Translations under genes and position numbers: made by a program | Part shown: positions 51,359 to 63,279 of the stretch, piece by piece | Layout of the letters: each line of letters opens with the position of its first letter | How positions within the stretch are numbered: the first letter of the stretch is position 1 | Origin: Strongylocentrotus purpuratus | Lineage: Eukaryota > Echinodermata > Echinoidea > Camarodonta > Strongylocentrotidae | Direction: 5' to 3' | Assembly: GCF_000002235.5 (NCBI RefSeq) | Contig: NW_022145612.1 | Coordinates: forward strand, 22,245,147 to 22,309,146 | Length of the DNA: 64,000 nt | Notes under the pieces: generated by a model | Database searches by the model: none | The model's input: the letters and a program-made list of their open reading frames with translations, nothing else | Told to the model about the DNA's origin: nothing

Positions 51359-52960
51359 GTAAGAGAATTACTCTCATGTTCATGTTTAATCTCCCCTAGC
51401 TATATAGCTACTCATCTCCTCCTAGCTGTTATCTATCAATGCGTCAATGTTGAAATAACTACTCCAATCAAAGAAATGATATGTACCCATACATGAATAC
51501 TATAAGCCTTGTTTGATCGAACGAAGATGAGGAAAACATCTGCCATATATTACATCGTACGAAAAATACATGTCCATGTCATTTCCATGCACACTGCACA
51601 CAAGCAGTCTTGTATACTTGAAATTCAAGGGTATATTGTCTTCTGTATAGCATGAACAATCTAGACATGATGCACTTTTCATGACTAGCGTGCATGTCCC
51701 ATTATCGGGCACCAATGAAGACGATTCCTTGATGCATGTGCGTAGAGCTCTACTGTAATATGGTATATGCGTACAGTAACGAGGCAGAAAAGTATGCCTC
51801 TAGTTGAAGGTTACATCTTAGTGTTGAGAAGTGTCCATTATCATACATTAGCTTACCGGTATATTAAATGTCATGTTCGTAATTTGTCAGTCAATTATGA
51901 GGATGTGGTGCAGAGCATATTTTAGGAGCTTGCATGCATGATAATGTTTTAGAATACAACAGTCATTTTATGTTAGAACCAACTGAATTGCATAAGATGA
52001 TACTCTCAGCAAAGATAAAAATATCATCATGGTACTCCTACCATCCCCCCTCCCTCCAAAAAAAGAAGAAGGTGATAATATTTGTGTCTCCCTAATATTC
52101 AGTTTTTAGTCAGAAAATATATGTATGATATAAACATCATATGCAAAAAAAGATATGCTCTTTAAAGATATAGACCAGTAGTGGTAAAATTGCAATTCAA
52201 GGGTTTTGGGTGCAAAATATCCATTCAATATTGTTTAAATATTACCTTCAGAGGTTATAGATGGCAATACTTCAAACTAATTTTGCAAAAAAGCAGAAAT
52301 ATATGCCCAAATGTTCAATGTTGAAGTGCATATGTGATATCTATATATATCTATCTATATATGATAGGCCGGATCGATATGATAATTGACCAAATATATC
52401 AATCAGTACATGGTTTCCCGCCAAAATTTATATCATCATATCATCATGTATTAGTCAAAACATATTCTTTCACATGATTGGTAATAAGAGCTTCCATTTC
52501 ATTTTTTGAGAGGGGGACATTTCCAAAACTGGTCTATACCTTTAACATACTTAGCAAAGGCAATAGAGTGGCATTAATTAGCTGCCCACTGCCATTGACA
52601 ATGAATGGCTATGATATCCTTTGAGTCAGTAGCTCATTAAAATTATTAGCATTCTCTATTTTCATTGAGCAACCACAATTTACTAATAGCATTTCCCCCA
52701 GGGGACAAGAGAATGTACACCCATGTGTGAATCAAATGAGTCAGTATATTAGGAGTATATTAGGAGTATGGTAATCAGACATTTGCTCTAGCAACAGTTG
52801 CCCCACGCTACTTCTTCAGAGATAGAGTGTAAGAGCTTGGTTTGCTGTAAAGTATCAGGTCTTAAAGCCAGGGTTAGGCCCATACTTCACAAAGGAGGTA
52901 TAGATTTAAACCTAGATTTAAACCATGGTTTGAACCTCCACATTGGACTACAATGTCGAG

Positions 52961-53370
52961 GAGGCCCGATGGCTTAGTGGTAGAGCAGTGGTCTCGTAAC
53001 TGGGAGGTCCCTGGTTTTGTAACCAAGTCGATGCACTCGTGCCCTTTGGTAAGGCAATAATCCTCATTACCAAGTCCCTTGGAGAAGACTTACCCCCTGT
53101 CCACACACAACACATTCGTGATTAGGCGTGATTCTTTATTGAGTTTCAGTTCGAAACGATGCCCAAACCTGCGTTTCGTTAGACTAGTTTCGTTATACGA
53201 CGTATCGTTAGTGAGCGTCCACACACACAATTTCATCGTAAAACTAACGCGAAACGGTATCACTATCGCGAAACGGTATAGCTAATCACGGAAAATGTTG
53301 TGTGTGGACAGGGGGATAAAGCCATCAGTCCCCTGGTTGTTTACTTACAAGCATATGCTTTCTTAGCAGT
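52961..53370 (+). repeat. tRNA-derived SINE, family B, copy 2, split by a MITE
   Basis: The A box TGGCTTAGTGG lies at 52970-52980 and the body matches 46695-46875 on both sides of the MITE: ATTACCAAGTCCCTTGGAG before it and AGCCATCAGTCCCCTGG after it. The B box region is decayed (GGTCCCTGGTTTTG). The join of the two halves corresponds to GGACTGAAAGC in copy 1. Confidence 0.82.
53093..53316. mobile_element. MITE of about 224 bp inside the SINE
   Basis: The left end CCCCCTGTCCACACACAACA and the inverted right end CCCCCTGTCCACACACAACA are identical over 20 bases. Similarity extends to GTGATTAG near 53119 and CTAATCAC near 53282. TA stands immediately outside on the left (53091-53092) and on the right (53317-53318), which fits a TA target duplication as made by Tc1/mariner elements. 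A TIR-like phrase (GTCCACACACACAA) occurs again inside near 53217. No coding capacity. Identical ends suggest that it is young compared with its SINE host. Confidence 0.9.
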
Positions 53371-54980
53371 CAGGTAAAACGGTCATTGCAGGATCATCAA
53401 GCATATTTTGAATCCATTCATTAGATATTGGGTGCATACAATGCATATGAAGGTTTTAAACCATGGATTAACTCTTGTATAAGTTTTAGAGTTAGGTATT
53501 GTAGTCCAGAGTTAAAGTTTTATAGGAATTTGGTTTGTGTTTGAAATTGACCGTGGAGCGATTGTTGCTAGAGCGAGTGTGGTACGATGATATACAGAGG
53601 ACCTCAACGGTTGCTGATGGAGAACCTGTAAAAGTTTGGATACCAATCTTCCTCTACTGCCTGGTTGCAACTGGTGGATAGTGTTCTGTTGTAGAGTCGA
53701 TCTAAGCACCAGTTGAAATCAGAGCTGTAGGGGAAGACCCTCATCATGTGATGATTAACATCCCTGTGTCATCTAGTTGGACGAGAGCTGATAATGTCAT
53801 CATCCAATGATATATACCTTCTCTACCAACTATAAATCATTGTACTACTTGCAGTTTAAGTAGGCCTGCAGTAGTTATAAATATACTGTGTGTAGCGCAA
53901 AAAAAAATTCACATAGAGGTGTGTTCACATATATGCTTGGGTAAACTGTGGAATATGTGAACAAGCCTTAATAGGAGCTTTGAAGGTTCAAGAGAGCTTA
54001 GAAAAATAAAGTTAAGACTTACCATTGGGAATATCTATTTCTTTGTTATAAAGTGTTCAGCAAAAAAAAGTAACATGGTATTAATGTGATGTAGAATATC
54101 CATTTTGTTTCATGATGGGCACGGGAATATACCCGTAGATAAATTAAAGATGACATTTCTCACAACGGATTATATGAAAACCTTTGGGAATATGACTTGT
54201 CAACATGTGCACATATTGAAAAAGCAGAGCAAATATGAATGCCGTGTACCACTAAAAGAAGCTGCCAAACACTTTTCTTACATCCATGTGATCTCACTAT
54301 AACTACACCCAAGTGAATAGCAATTTGTTGGTTAACTCAAATTTGCTCACAAGGTATTTGCAACTGGGATTGCCAGCATTGGGTGTGTGAATGGTCTTGG
54401 ACTTTGTATCAAATTTTGTTTGAATTATGAAAAGCTACTTGGGTGATATAAGAGACCTTCCTGAATAAACATAATACATCATTTCTTGCATTTTTGCTTT
54501 TAGGGGATATACAAATATGTAATCTATATGTAACTGTTTTTGTTTTGTTTTTATTGCTGGAAATGACTGGCTTGTAAGGAAACTAGGAAAGATGTCCTAT
54601 ATTTTGTTACCAATTTCACATTATTATTACTATTACAGAATATTTTTTTGTTCCCATTTGTAGGCTCTATACGGTATGAAATGGATATATCCCATTTTTT
54701 GTTCCATGATATCGTTTTTATTAATGAAAAAAAAGCTGTCAGGCAGCCAACTCCCAGCACACATCAAATGTTTGGTTGTGTTACCATGACAACAACGGGC
54801 GAGTGTCTACATGCTCCTGCGCGTGTGTGTGCGTACTGTCAATACAATAACACTTACTGACTGGGGCACAACTCTCTTTCTATCTCACCTTTTCTCTCTC
54901 CCTTTCTCTCACTTTCTCTTTCTCTCTTGCTTTTGCTCTATCATCAGCTACCATACCTCCTCTCCCCTTCAAATCCCTTC

Positions 54981-54982
<2 letters not shown>

Positions 54983-55037
<55 letters not shown>

Positions 55038-55047
55038 CTCCCTCTCC

Positions 55048-55092
<45 letters not shown>
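54983..55092. repeat. (CT)n followed by 44 consecutive C
   Basis: (CT)n at about 54983-55035 leads through CCCTC units to an unbroken C run at 55049-55092. The Ser/Leu- and Pro-rich open frames across it are artefacts. The C run could form a G-quadruplex or i-motif; its length in the assembly should not be trusted. Confidence 0.97.
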
Positions 55093-55094
<2 letters not shown>

Positions 55095-56449
55095 TCTCTC
55101 CCTTTCTCTCATCCCCATATCAGTCATTTAGTACATTTGATGCATTTTGGAGTGTTGATAGATGGCTGGGTAGAGATATGCAGACCTTTTGACTCTCTCA
55201 GATTAATCATTCATGGATTGTGATATTCATGCAGTTTTTATTGCAGTTAAAACCTGGTGGTTTTATGTGTGAAGGGATATTCTCTAGATAATGAAGTAAT
55301 TGTTATTTGAAATTTATGTAAATACATGTAGTTTTTTTTTAGTTAGTTCATGTAAATGACTCTGTTTAATCATTTCTTGGTGGTTTTGTGGTTTAAGAAA
55401 AAAAAAAAACTATTGCTGTATTTCTGTAAATTTTTGTTACAATTCTCAAATTCCCTTTTTTTTTAAAAATCATTTTATTGTGAAGAGGAAAACAAGGTTC
55501 ACTTTCACTTAAAGATATAGCAAAAATATATTTTAGAAAATGGCAAAGTTTGACCTAAAACACATTTCTCAGCATACACATGCAGAATACACATTTCTAT
55601 TATTTATTAAAAGATTACAATCACCATTGTAAATGTATATGGTTTAATATTGATATAAATCCAAACAGACTCAGAGATAGCAGTTTGGAGGCCAGGCAAG
55701 CAACGAGTGGTAATCACATCTACTGTTTTCTATTGGTGCATAGAGTCCTTGTTTTACTTCTTCTAGCACCATGAGAAAGCAGTATTTGTGAGACACCCCA
55801 ATCTTCTTTCTTCATGAAACTTCCACCAGGAGATCTACATCTAGCTGCTTTAATTGTAGCCTACTGTTTCTGCAGTTGCAGATAATTTACCTTGCTGTTC
55901 GTCAACTTCAAAAGTACTTACAGAAATTCACCATACCATGATGTCATTTGAGTCACATTATTTTCTGATTCATGCATGGCTCTTCAATTAAGTCAAGTGC
56001 TTTGCATATGACTTATGTACATGATCTTACACTTCCTGCATAGGTTTCATTTTTTCAACATAATTTTCAATTATATCCATTTTTATTCATGCATTTCACT
56101 TTCTCCATAACGATCAAATACCTTCCATTGTTTTGCATGCTCTTCCATTTTATTTAACATAAAGTGGCAAAATGAATCCTGAAGAGAATGAAAGTGTAAG
56201 TGGTTCCATTAGCATATGCTTATTGCATATTCTCACCAATAGTGCTTTTGTTACCACCATCATATTGTCCCATGTTAACCATTTAACCCCATAGTCAGTA
56301 TCACTTGTGGCACTGTATTACTTATTTATCACTACCGCCACCTTTGTTACCCCCTATACCAACAAACCCAAAATAACCATCCCTCCTAGCACCATCGATC
56401 ACCATTATCAAACCTAACCACCATTTACCATATCACTACCATAATCATA

Positions 56450-56860
56450 TCAAACCAGCGTATATTTATGAACATCATCAGTACAACAAGCATTATAATC
56501 AACACCACCACTACCATCATCATCTTCATGATAACCACCAATACCATTATTGTCTCAACCCCATCCACCATATTTAATATTAACTGTGACTTTTAGCATA
56601 CCACAATCATTTCAACCACAACTCCTATCATCTTCATGATAACCACCAATACCATATTTATTATCTTAACTTCTGCCACCATAATGACTTTTGGTATACC
56701 ACAATCATCTCACCATCATAACCACCATCATCCACTGCCAGCCTCATCATCAGTACCACAACAACCATCATTATCTTCATCATCATCATCACCATCAACT
56801 TCATCATAATCATTATAATTATCAATGTCACAACTATGACCACATTCAACATCATAATTT
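56450..56860. repeat. CAT/ACC-rich degenerate minisatellite
   Basis: TCATCTTCATGATAACCACC occurs near 56519 and again near 56629. GACTTTTAGCATACCACAAT (near 56588) recurs as GACTTTTGGTATACCACAAT near 56686. This implies units of about 100-110 bases built on CAT/ACC triplets. The His- and Met-rich open frames are products of it. Confidence 0.8.
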
Positions 56861-57738
56861 TATTTCTCCCTTTGATCTCATATCTTGTGATCACATTTAT
56901 ATATCCATCGTCATTACTTTTCCCACAAGTAGAGTGTATATATGCCCCACCGCACTACTGGACATGCACACTGTGTATGACTGTTGTCTTTCATACCAGT
57001 CTGTAGCTCGAGCGCTACAGGCCTACTAAATCAATATACTAGTGTTTTTTTGTTTGTTTTGTTGGCCCTGTTGCTTTTACCGTTATTAGTTCTACCATTA
57101 TAGTTGTACCATTCTCCCAACCTTAATATAACTGTACATCTTTCTCGCCATTTAAACTATTAACTCCATACTTGTTCCATCTTCCCTTCTAACGTTCTAT
57201 CTCCATAGGCCACCTCCATTTTTTTTTTTTTCTTAACTTGACTTGCATTTGTTATCATATTGTGACATCAAATTAATCTAATATATTTTCTAGTAATAAT
57301 ACTTGTGAATGCTGCATCACATTTGTCCCTATATTTGCTTAGTAATAGATGATCAATTTAACTTGCACATTGAAAATAACTTCATATCTAACTTAGTTAT
57401 AATGCTTTGTGCACTTATACAGAATTTTATAGTCAATGTCACATATTTTTGTTTAAATTGCTTTAACAAATATTTTTTCTCATACTAATTGAAGTAAAAA
57501 CACACATCTCAGCTTCTTCGTTTAATTTTGTAGATTCATCTAAAGGAAAAAAAAGGGTTAACAATTTCCAGGACATTGGTTGGCAATAAGTGTTTTTTTA
57601 TTTTTCCACCTGCTTTTACCAATACATGTAGGAGACTATATTCTCTGGGTATATGTTTGATTTCGCAGAAGGATTTATTGAGCAAGATAGAGAAAGAATT
57701 TAAGAAAGACTTGTTTAGAGGGGGAGGAAATAGCTAGG

Positions 57739-57770
57739 CAGAGAGAGAGAGAGAGATAGAGTAAGAGAGA
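57739..57770. repeat. (GA)n microsatellite
   Basis: Short GA run with two interruptions. Confidence 0.85.
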
Positions 57771-58549
57771 GCGTAATAGTGGACATGATGCTAATATTGT
57801 GGAAGAGCTAAATTCTAGGGGGAGGGGGCAAGAAAAATGGATGAAAGAGAGAGAGAGGCCAAAGTATATGAGGATGTTAAAAAAGTCTGTATAGATGGAA
57901 TCAACAGGGGTGGGTCTGCAGTGGGGACCTATATTAGCTATCAGCAGAAGTGTGCTTTAATTTTGGTTCATGTTCTCATGAATGTCATCTCAGTTACAGA
58001 CGAAGATCATCCATCCCAGAGCTGTCAGATTATCTATATTGATTCACCATGTCACATTGATAACCTTAGTAAACCTTAACTCCAAAGCACGCGATCATGT
58101 TTGGATAAAATCACCCACACCACTCCCAAAACATGTATAGGAAGGATTTACTGCAAAAATAGATAACAGGTTTCCTGAATGGGAGAAAGACCTGTGACAG
58201 TATATTGGTGTCAATAGAATGATGTCGGCATCTATTGGGTAGGACGGGTGAGAGAATTTGAGGAAACGTGACACATTTAGAGGCCAGGTATGAAAAGTAA
58301 CCTAATCGTTGACACGAGTTGACAAATTGGCATTATTAGATTAAAAGAGATATGTCAAAGGAATGTGTGGTTTAGGAAAGAGGGACTCATTGGGGTTAGA
58401 ATTGGCTGAATTTGTCAAACGCCATTTTCCAATTTGTTGGCAATTTGGTTTGCTCAATTGGAGAGGGTTCCCTAAGTGATTGTAGCTGAATAGGCGACCC
58501 TGAGAGCGTTGAGTATACAAATGAATGGTATTGTTTGGACAGAGAGTGT

Positions 58550-58708
58550 GGGAGAGAGAGAGAGGGGGAGAAAAGGGAAAAGGAAAAAGGGGCTTGTGGA
58601 AAAAACAGAGATAGCTGGTGAAAGGCACGGGGAAACGGTGGGAGAAAGTGGGAGAGAGAGGGAGAGAGGGAGAGAGAGAGAGAGAGAGGGGGAGGGGGGG
58701 GGGAGGGA
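58550..58708. repeat. GA/GGGA compound repeat
   Basis: GA runs at about 58550-58565 and 58650-58690 with purine-only sequence between and a G-rich end. Both-strand open frames here are low complexity. Confidence 0.88.
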
Positions 58709-59004
58709 GGATGGAGACAAAAAAATGTAAAATGATAGGGATAAAGCATAAACAAATGGAAAATTAAAAATTGTATGACAGACAGGAGAATAGGAAAACA
58801 TATTTGTTTTATTTTGCCTTTAGATGCATATATGCATTACCATAGCATGACAGGTTTTATATTAGTAGTATGCCAAAGCTAATTACTTTTGTTGTAAATG
58901 TTATATCATCATTCCCGCTCTTTAGCCCATTTTATGTTCCCGAATCTTCATTCATAGTAGGCTTTATATTGAATGTGTTTTTTCTGTCTTCTTTTATTTT
59001 CCAG

Positions 59005-59077
59005 TTGAGGAAGTCTGAGCTACAAAAGAAGAAGGAAACAGAAGAAGCTCTGTCGCAAATATGCAAGGAAGAACTAG
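59005..59077 (+). CDS. Coding exon 3: short basic helix
   Basis: The acceptor is a strong pyrimidine tract ending TTTTCCAG and the donor is CTAG/GTAAAA. It has 24 codons plus one base; the split codon with exon 4 is Gly. The sequence begins LRKSELQKKKETEEAL and continues the charged helical character of exon 2. It is too short to be called alone, but the phases on both sides match exactly. Confidence 0.87.
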
Positions 59078-59641
59078 GTAAAAAAAAAAAAATCTTTTCT
59101 ATTACTGTCATCTATTTCTGTTTACTTTTCCTTTTTTCTTAAATATAAATGTTTTGTGGCTGAAAATATAAAGAGTTCAAAGATATATTGAAAGCATTTG
59201 TTAATAATAACCAATATTGCCACAATGTCTGTAGCAGCTCAAAGATTTCCAACAAAGTTCCTGTATAATTTTATGAGGATAGGATTCCACATCAAATGAG
59301 AATTACAGTGAAAGAGAAGTATCATTGTTTTAGATAAAGGATAAAATCATTATGTATATTCAAGGATTTTCTAGATAGCGTGGAAAGCTATAACCAGCTC
59401 TTCAAAACGTTGCAAACTACTTTGGTTTGATGCAACAGGATGAGAAATGAGTCAACATCCCGTTAGATCAGCATACTGTTGGGAAGATTTCAAGATGTAT
59501 TTTCACGAAGCATATCAAATAGATATAGATTGCCTAAACATCATACAACCACTTGATATTATTAATCCAAGAGCTATATTGCACATCACGATGGACTAGT
59601 TATTAATGCGTCAATGCTTGACTTCCCTGTGTGCTCTCCAG
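59078..59641 (+). other. Intron, 564 bp
   Basis: GTAAAA to CTCTCCAG. An A run follows the donor. Nothing else seen. Confidence 0.85.
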
Positions 59642-59946
59642 GTAAAGACAAGGAAGAGCAGCTGACCAGAAGAGCCCAAGAGAGGGCAGCAGAGAGGAAA
59701 AAGCAGAAAGATGACAAAGAGGAGGCTGAAGGCGGAGGAGAAGCTGGGGTAGAGGGAGGCGGTGGCGGCGATGTCCCACACGGACCAGGACAGTGGGGAC
59801 CAGGCAGAAGGCTGTCCACTGACAGAAGGCTGTCAATGGACAGAAGATTGTCATCAGACAGAAGGATGTCAGAGGATAGTGTCTTTGAGCCTCATGATGC
59901 CACAGGTATTCTCAAGGAAGAAACCGAGGATGCCATCCAAGAAGAG
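59642..59946 (+). CDS. Coding exon 4: basic helix, Glu/Gly-rich linker and four RRxS hexapeptides
   Basis: It has two bases plus 101 codons and ends in phase 0 at GAAGAG/GTTAGG; this donor is weaker than the others. The order is: a Lys/Arg/Glu-rich helix (DKEEQLTRRAQERAAERKK), a Glu/Gly-rich linker, then a tandem array at 59806-59877 of four 18-base units encoding RRLSTD, RRLSMD, RRLSSD and RRMSED, then an acidic tail. RRxS is the classical basophilic kinase (PKA-type) consensus. Codons vary between units, so the repeat is kept at protein level or is not recent. The exon is GC-rich. Confidence 0.92.
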
Positions 59947-60600
59947 GTTAGGTTTGAAGCCTTTATGTTTCTCATCATTGTTACCATTAGTATTTGAGAA
60001 TATCTACCAATATATAACAGTGAGCTTTGTACCCTCATATAATTGTATGATATACCATGAAAGTGATATGTCAGTGTTTATACAGTTCTGTAATGTCCCC
60101 TTTTCAAATTCAAATTCGATTTAACTTCAGATTTCAGTATTTTAATCAAATGGCCTGTGCATCTGACACATCAATCATTGGACTACTTGACAAATGAAGG
60201 GTTGATGGTTGATTTTAATTGGATCAGATTTTTCCAGGATATGTGACATGGAATGCTAAGAAATCCATGATATGTAAATGTAGAAATGATATCAAACACT
60301 GGTAGTCCAATATACCTTCTTATATGAATGGAAATATGATACACTAATTGTGATTATTCCTGAATTCCTGGTACATGATGAGATGCAGAATTTCTAAATT
60401 GTGATTAGAAATTCATGGTCTCTAGCGTAACAAAGGCACAGTTCAGTAGCAGTAGTTGTAGTAGTAGTAGTAATATACCTTTAGACATTCTGTCAAATAG
60501 TCTATTTGATCTAAGAAGCACGGACTATAAAAGTAACTTCATTGTTATGTTAAGTTTTACTCCTTCTTATAAGTTCACCCCAACCTTTATTTCTGATTAG
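59947..60600 (+). other. Intron, 654 bp
   Basis: GTTAGG to TCTGATTAG. A short (AGT)n tract lies at about 60447-60472. Nothing else seen. Confidence 0.82.
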
Positions 60601-60745
60601 GTCTTTTTTGATGAACTGCCTCTTCACAAGCAACGGCTATACAACCTCTTTGGTCAGGAGGAGGCCGAGTACTACCTACATCCAAGAATTGAACCTGAGC
60701 GCAGGAAGGTCATAAGAATTCCCAATGCTGTCAAGCAGCTAGGAG
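60601..60745 (+). CDS. Coding exon 5: start of the more globular part
   Basis: It has 48 codons plus one base, begins VFFDELPLHKQRLYNLFGQ, contains EYYLHPRIEPERRK and ends in GTAAGG. The split codon with exon 6 is Gly. The mix of aromatic, hydrophobic and charged residues is that of a folded domain and differs from the repetitive exon before it. I do not recognise the domain. Confidence 0.93.
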
Positions 60746-61388
60746 GTAAGGATAGATTCAATAGGGAATTTCATTAAATGGAAATGGAAAACTGAAATAG
60801 ACAACTACTCTAAACGAAAGCAGAAAATTCAGAGAAGCAAACTGATGAAAGTTTCAATTAGATCTGACTAAATATAAGAAATTTATGAATTTTTGAAAGT
60901 TGTAATCACTGTACGTATAGGCATTTCGAATTGGCTGAAGCGGTAATGTCAATGTGATGTAGTGCTAACCTATAAAGTGACCAAAAATTAAATTTTTCAA
61001 AATTTCATGGCTTAGGAGGGTCTATTCTTTTTAGAGGACCTGTAATAATATGCTAGCTATAATATTTTTTGAGTAGTGCCCCAAGACGAAGGAACTTTAT
61101 TTCTCTCACAAGTTTGTGCAGTCTCCTATATCTTATTTACATAGTTGCAATCAATATCAATCGCAAATAAGTTGTGATTAATTGCATCTGTTTATAAGAC
61201 GGGCCCCAAGCTTCCAAAAGAACTTTCTACGTCGGACAAAACCGGCCTCTCCTAAGAGCTGAGTGACTGGCTTGTTATCTGTAATGGTTGTTAGGGGTGC
61301 ATTGAAAGGCACTTTTAAACATGAAGAACAGTTACCTTTTTTTCTTCAATAGTGTACATCACTTGCATCCCTGTTTTGATCATTGCAG
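60746..61388 (+). other. Intron, 643 bp
   Basis: GTAAGG to CATTGCAG. AT-rich with no distinct feature. Confidence 0.87.
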
Positions 61389-61564
61389 GAAGAGCTGGAG
61401 CTCATACCTTGTGGAGTACATTGAGAGACAGGTCACAGGTCAAACTCAAGTTCGCTGATGCTCGTATCCCACTAGAACTCAAGGATGCCTACGGAGCGTT
61501 CGTGAGAGAATGCCTGACGAAGAACAAGACAGTAGCAAAGAGGAGTTTCTACAGTGAGACTGAG
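61389..61564 (+). CDS. Coding exon 6
   Basis: It has two bases plus 58 codons, phase 0 at the end, with donor GAG/GTAGGT. It begins RAGAHTLWSTLRDRSQ after the split Gly and includes FADARIPLELKDAYGAF, predicted helical. It is balanced in composition and clearly coding by codon use. Family not recognised. Confidence 0.93.
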
Positions 61565-62052
61565 GTAGGTTTGATGGAGATAGGATTTTAAAGCAAGAAG
61601 GAAGTCCATTTTAAGAAGTACATGTCAGTTTCTAATGTTATATTCTTCACTGTATTGGGTGATATTAGGGGAATATAAGGTAAACTATAAATTGTTTAGA
61701 AACCTTGTAGATGTAAGCAATATCCCTAGATACTACAACAATTAATGATCTGCTTCAATATATGATATTGCTTAAAGTTTGAAAATCAGATCGACTGAGA
61801 CTCTGACTTTAGTATAAAATAAATCTTGACAAAAGGAAAATTAACCCCTAAATTGTTCAAGTTTTTCACTTTCTCAATTTATTAATACATGTAAAGATTA
61901 ATAACTTGTGACAATGCAGAGCTGTAATGATGCAGTAAAATTGCATGATATTTTGAAAATCTCTGTCTGGCAGGAATGAGAAATCACATTTATTTTCAAA
62001 CACAACTTTTCAATTGACCTCTAACCTTGACTGACCTTGAATCCATGATCAG
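61565..62052 (+). other. Intron, 488 bp
   Basis: GTAGGT to CCATGATCAG. Nothing distinct seen. Confidence 0.87.
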
Positions 62053-62256
62053 GTACCTGAGAGTGAGAAGCTACAAGACAACAGCTACAAGGATCGAGTC
62101 AAAGAGACCCAGCGTCGTATGGAGCTCATGTATCGTGCTGCCCTGGCCAACGAAGACAAGACCGGTGTGCTCCTCTACAACAACCCCATGCCAGATTTCA
62201 ACAACTTTGAAGGCCATGAAGGACCTCTCCGCTACCTCCCATCCTGGCTTCAAGTG
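62053..62256 (+). CDS. Coding exon 7
   Basis: Exactly 68 codons, phase 0 at both ends, acceptor GATCAG, donor GTG/GTAAGTAC. It begins VPESEKLQDNSYKDR, contains a helix-like ETQRRMELMYRAALANED and then a Pro/Asn-rich segment (LLYNNPMPDFNNFEG), and ends LRYLPSWLQV. A MITE starts within the first few bases of the following intron. Family not recognised. Confidence 0.94.
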
Positions 62257-62263
62257 GTAAGTA

Positions 62264-62440
62264 CAGTCAAACCTGCTTTTAATAGCGACCACCTGTATAA
62301 AAAGACCACATTTTTTGTTTCCCTTGAAAATGGTCTCTCCTGGAAACGTGTACTGAAGGAACCTGTACATTAAATCCACCTGCCTATAAAGACAACTTAT
62401 CTTATCTCCCTTGAGCGGTCTTTATATACAGGTTTCAATG
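62264..62440. mobile_element. MITE of about 177 bp abutting a splice donor
   Basis: The left end CAGTCAAACCTGCTTTTA and the inverted right end CATTGAAACCTGTATATA are similar, and each is bordered by TA (62262-62263 and 62441-62442), as expected for a Tc1/mariner-type TA target. Inside, GACCACCTGTATAAAAAGAC and CCACCTGCCTATAAAGAC form a second repeated block, each followed by a TCTCC or TTTCCC and GGTCT phrase. Repeats with ACCTGTATATAAAG ends are, from memory, widespread in marine invertebrates. The TA of the donor GTAAGTA serves as the left target site. Confidence 0.85.
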
Positions 62441-63279
62441 TATACATAGATAAAAGTCTTGTATCCTGGATATCGTCTGCTGAGAGTCAGAGGGACGTTA
62501 ACTCCATTCAAACATATACAAGTTTTTAAGCCTTTCTGGCTGTCAGCTGATGACATTATGGAAATCATTTTTGTGGCCTCTGGCATTGGCTTGTGATGCC
62601 ACCTTCAAAGGCCATACTGTCTGAGCGATTTGATTCATCTGATGTATGAACTTGTGCATCTTTAAAAAATGGACCTGCAACATTTATAATGGGCGTTGGT
62701 TCCAATTTTATGAAAGGTAAAGCTCAATCTCCTGCAGCTCCTCAAAATGTTGACTTTTCCAAGGTCTTTATATTATTTGAATTTCAGTCATCTGTTTGGG
62801 CATTCTATATCGTAGCGTTATCTTACAGTTTAATTCCTTTTCTATTACTATGATCGATTTGTAGAAGACTAAACTCTAGCATGCCAAGATGCATTCCAAT
62901 TAGAAATGTATGCTATAGTGTTAGAGAAAATGAAACCGCTATCTATGGGTTAAGGTACTTTGTTGCAGTGACAGTACAAGATTGATTCACTTGAAGTGAC
63001 TCAATAACATTGCCTCAGATTCTGAAACAAAGAATCCTGGATATAGCTCATGTTGCAATCATAATTATAAACCTTTAGGTCAGTCAGGAATCCCATGACT
63101 TCTACAAGCAGATCGCCTGTCTGATTATCAAGATATTTATGATTGGAAATCAAAATTTCATTTTTTTGCCTAATTATGGTAAAACTGGTCACTCAAAGAT
63201 TTTTACTTTTTTGAGGCACTTCATGATCATTTTGAAGCGCAATTTTTTAGGGCTTCAATATTGCACCATATCACAGTAT

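Larger units (their letters stand above)
52890..53600. repeat. AACCATGG-type dispersed repeat, copy 2, interrupted
   Basis: Sequence left of the SINE (AAACCATGGTTT near 52919-52930, and an ACCTCC..TTGTGAA block inverted near 52900) and right of it (TAAACCATGG near 53456, then a GTGGAGCGATTGTTGC block near 53551) resembles parts of 18838-19190. The simplest reading is one old foldback repeat that was split by the SINE. Boundaries are approximate and this is the weakest layer of the nest. Confidence 0.5.
51359..59004 (+). other. Intron of about 7.6 kb with nested repeats
   Basis: It starts GTAAGAG and ends with a strong pyrimidine tract and TTTTCCAG. It holds the nested insertion at 52890-53600, the CT/C tract at 54983-55092, the CAT/ACC-rich region at 56450-56860 and GA repeats at 57739-57770 and 58550-58708. 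Otherwise it is AT-rich with nothing firm. No extra exon was supported. Confidence 0.8.

Noticed and set aside
54811-55223. Ser/Leu- and Pro-rich open frames
   Set aside because: Come from (CT)n and the C run.
56661-57029. His-rich (+) and Met-rich (-) open frames
   Set aside because: Come from CAT/ACC triplet repeats.
59586-59854. Minus-strand open frames over exon 4
   Set aside because: Shadows of the GC-rich + strand exon, whose splice sites and phases fit the gene.
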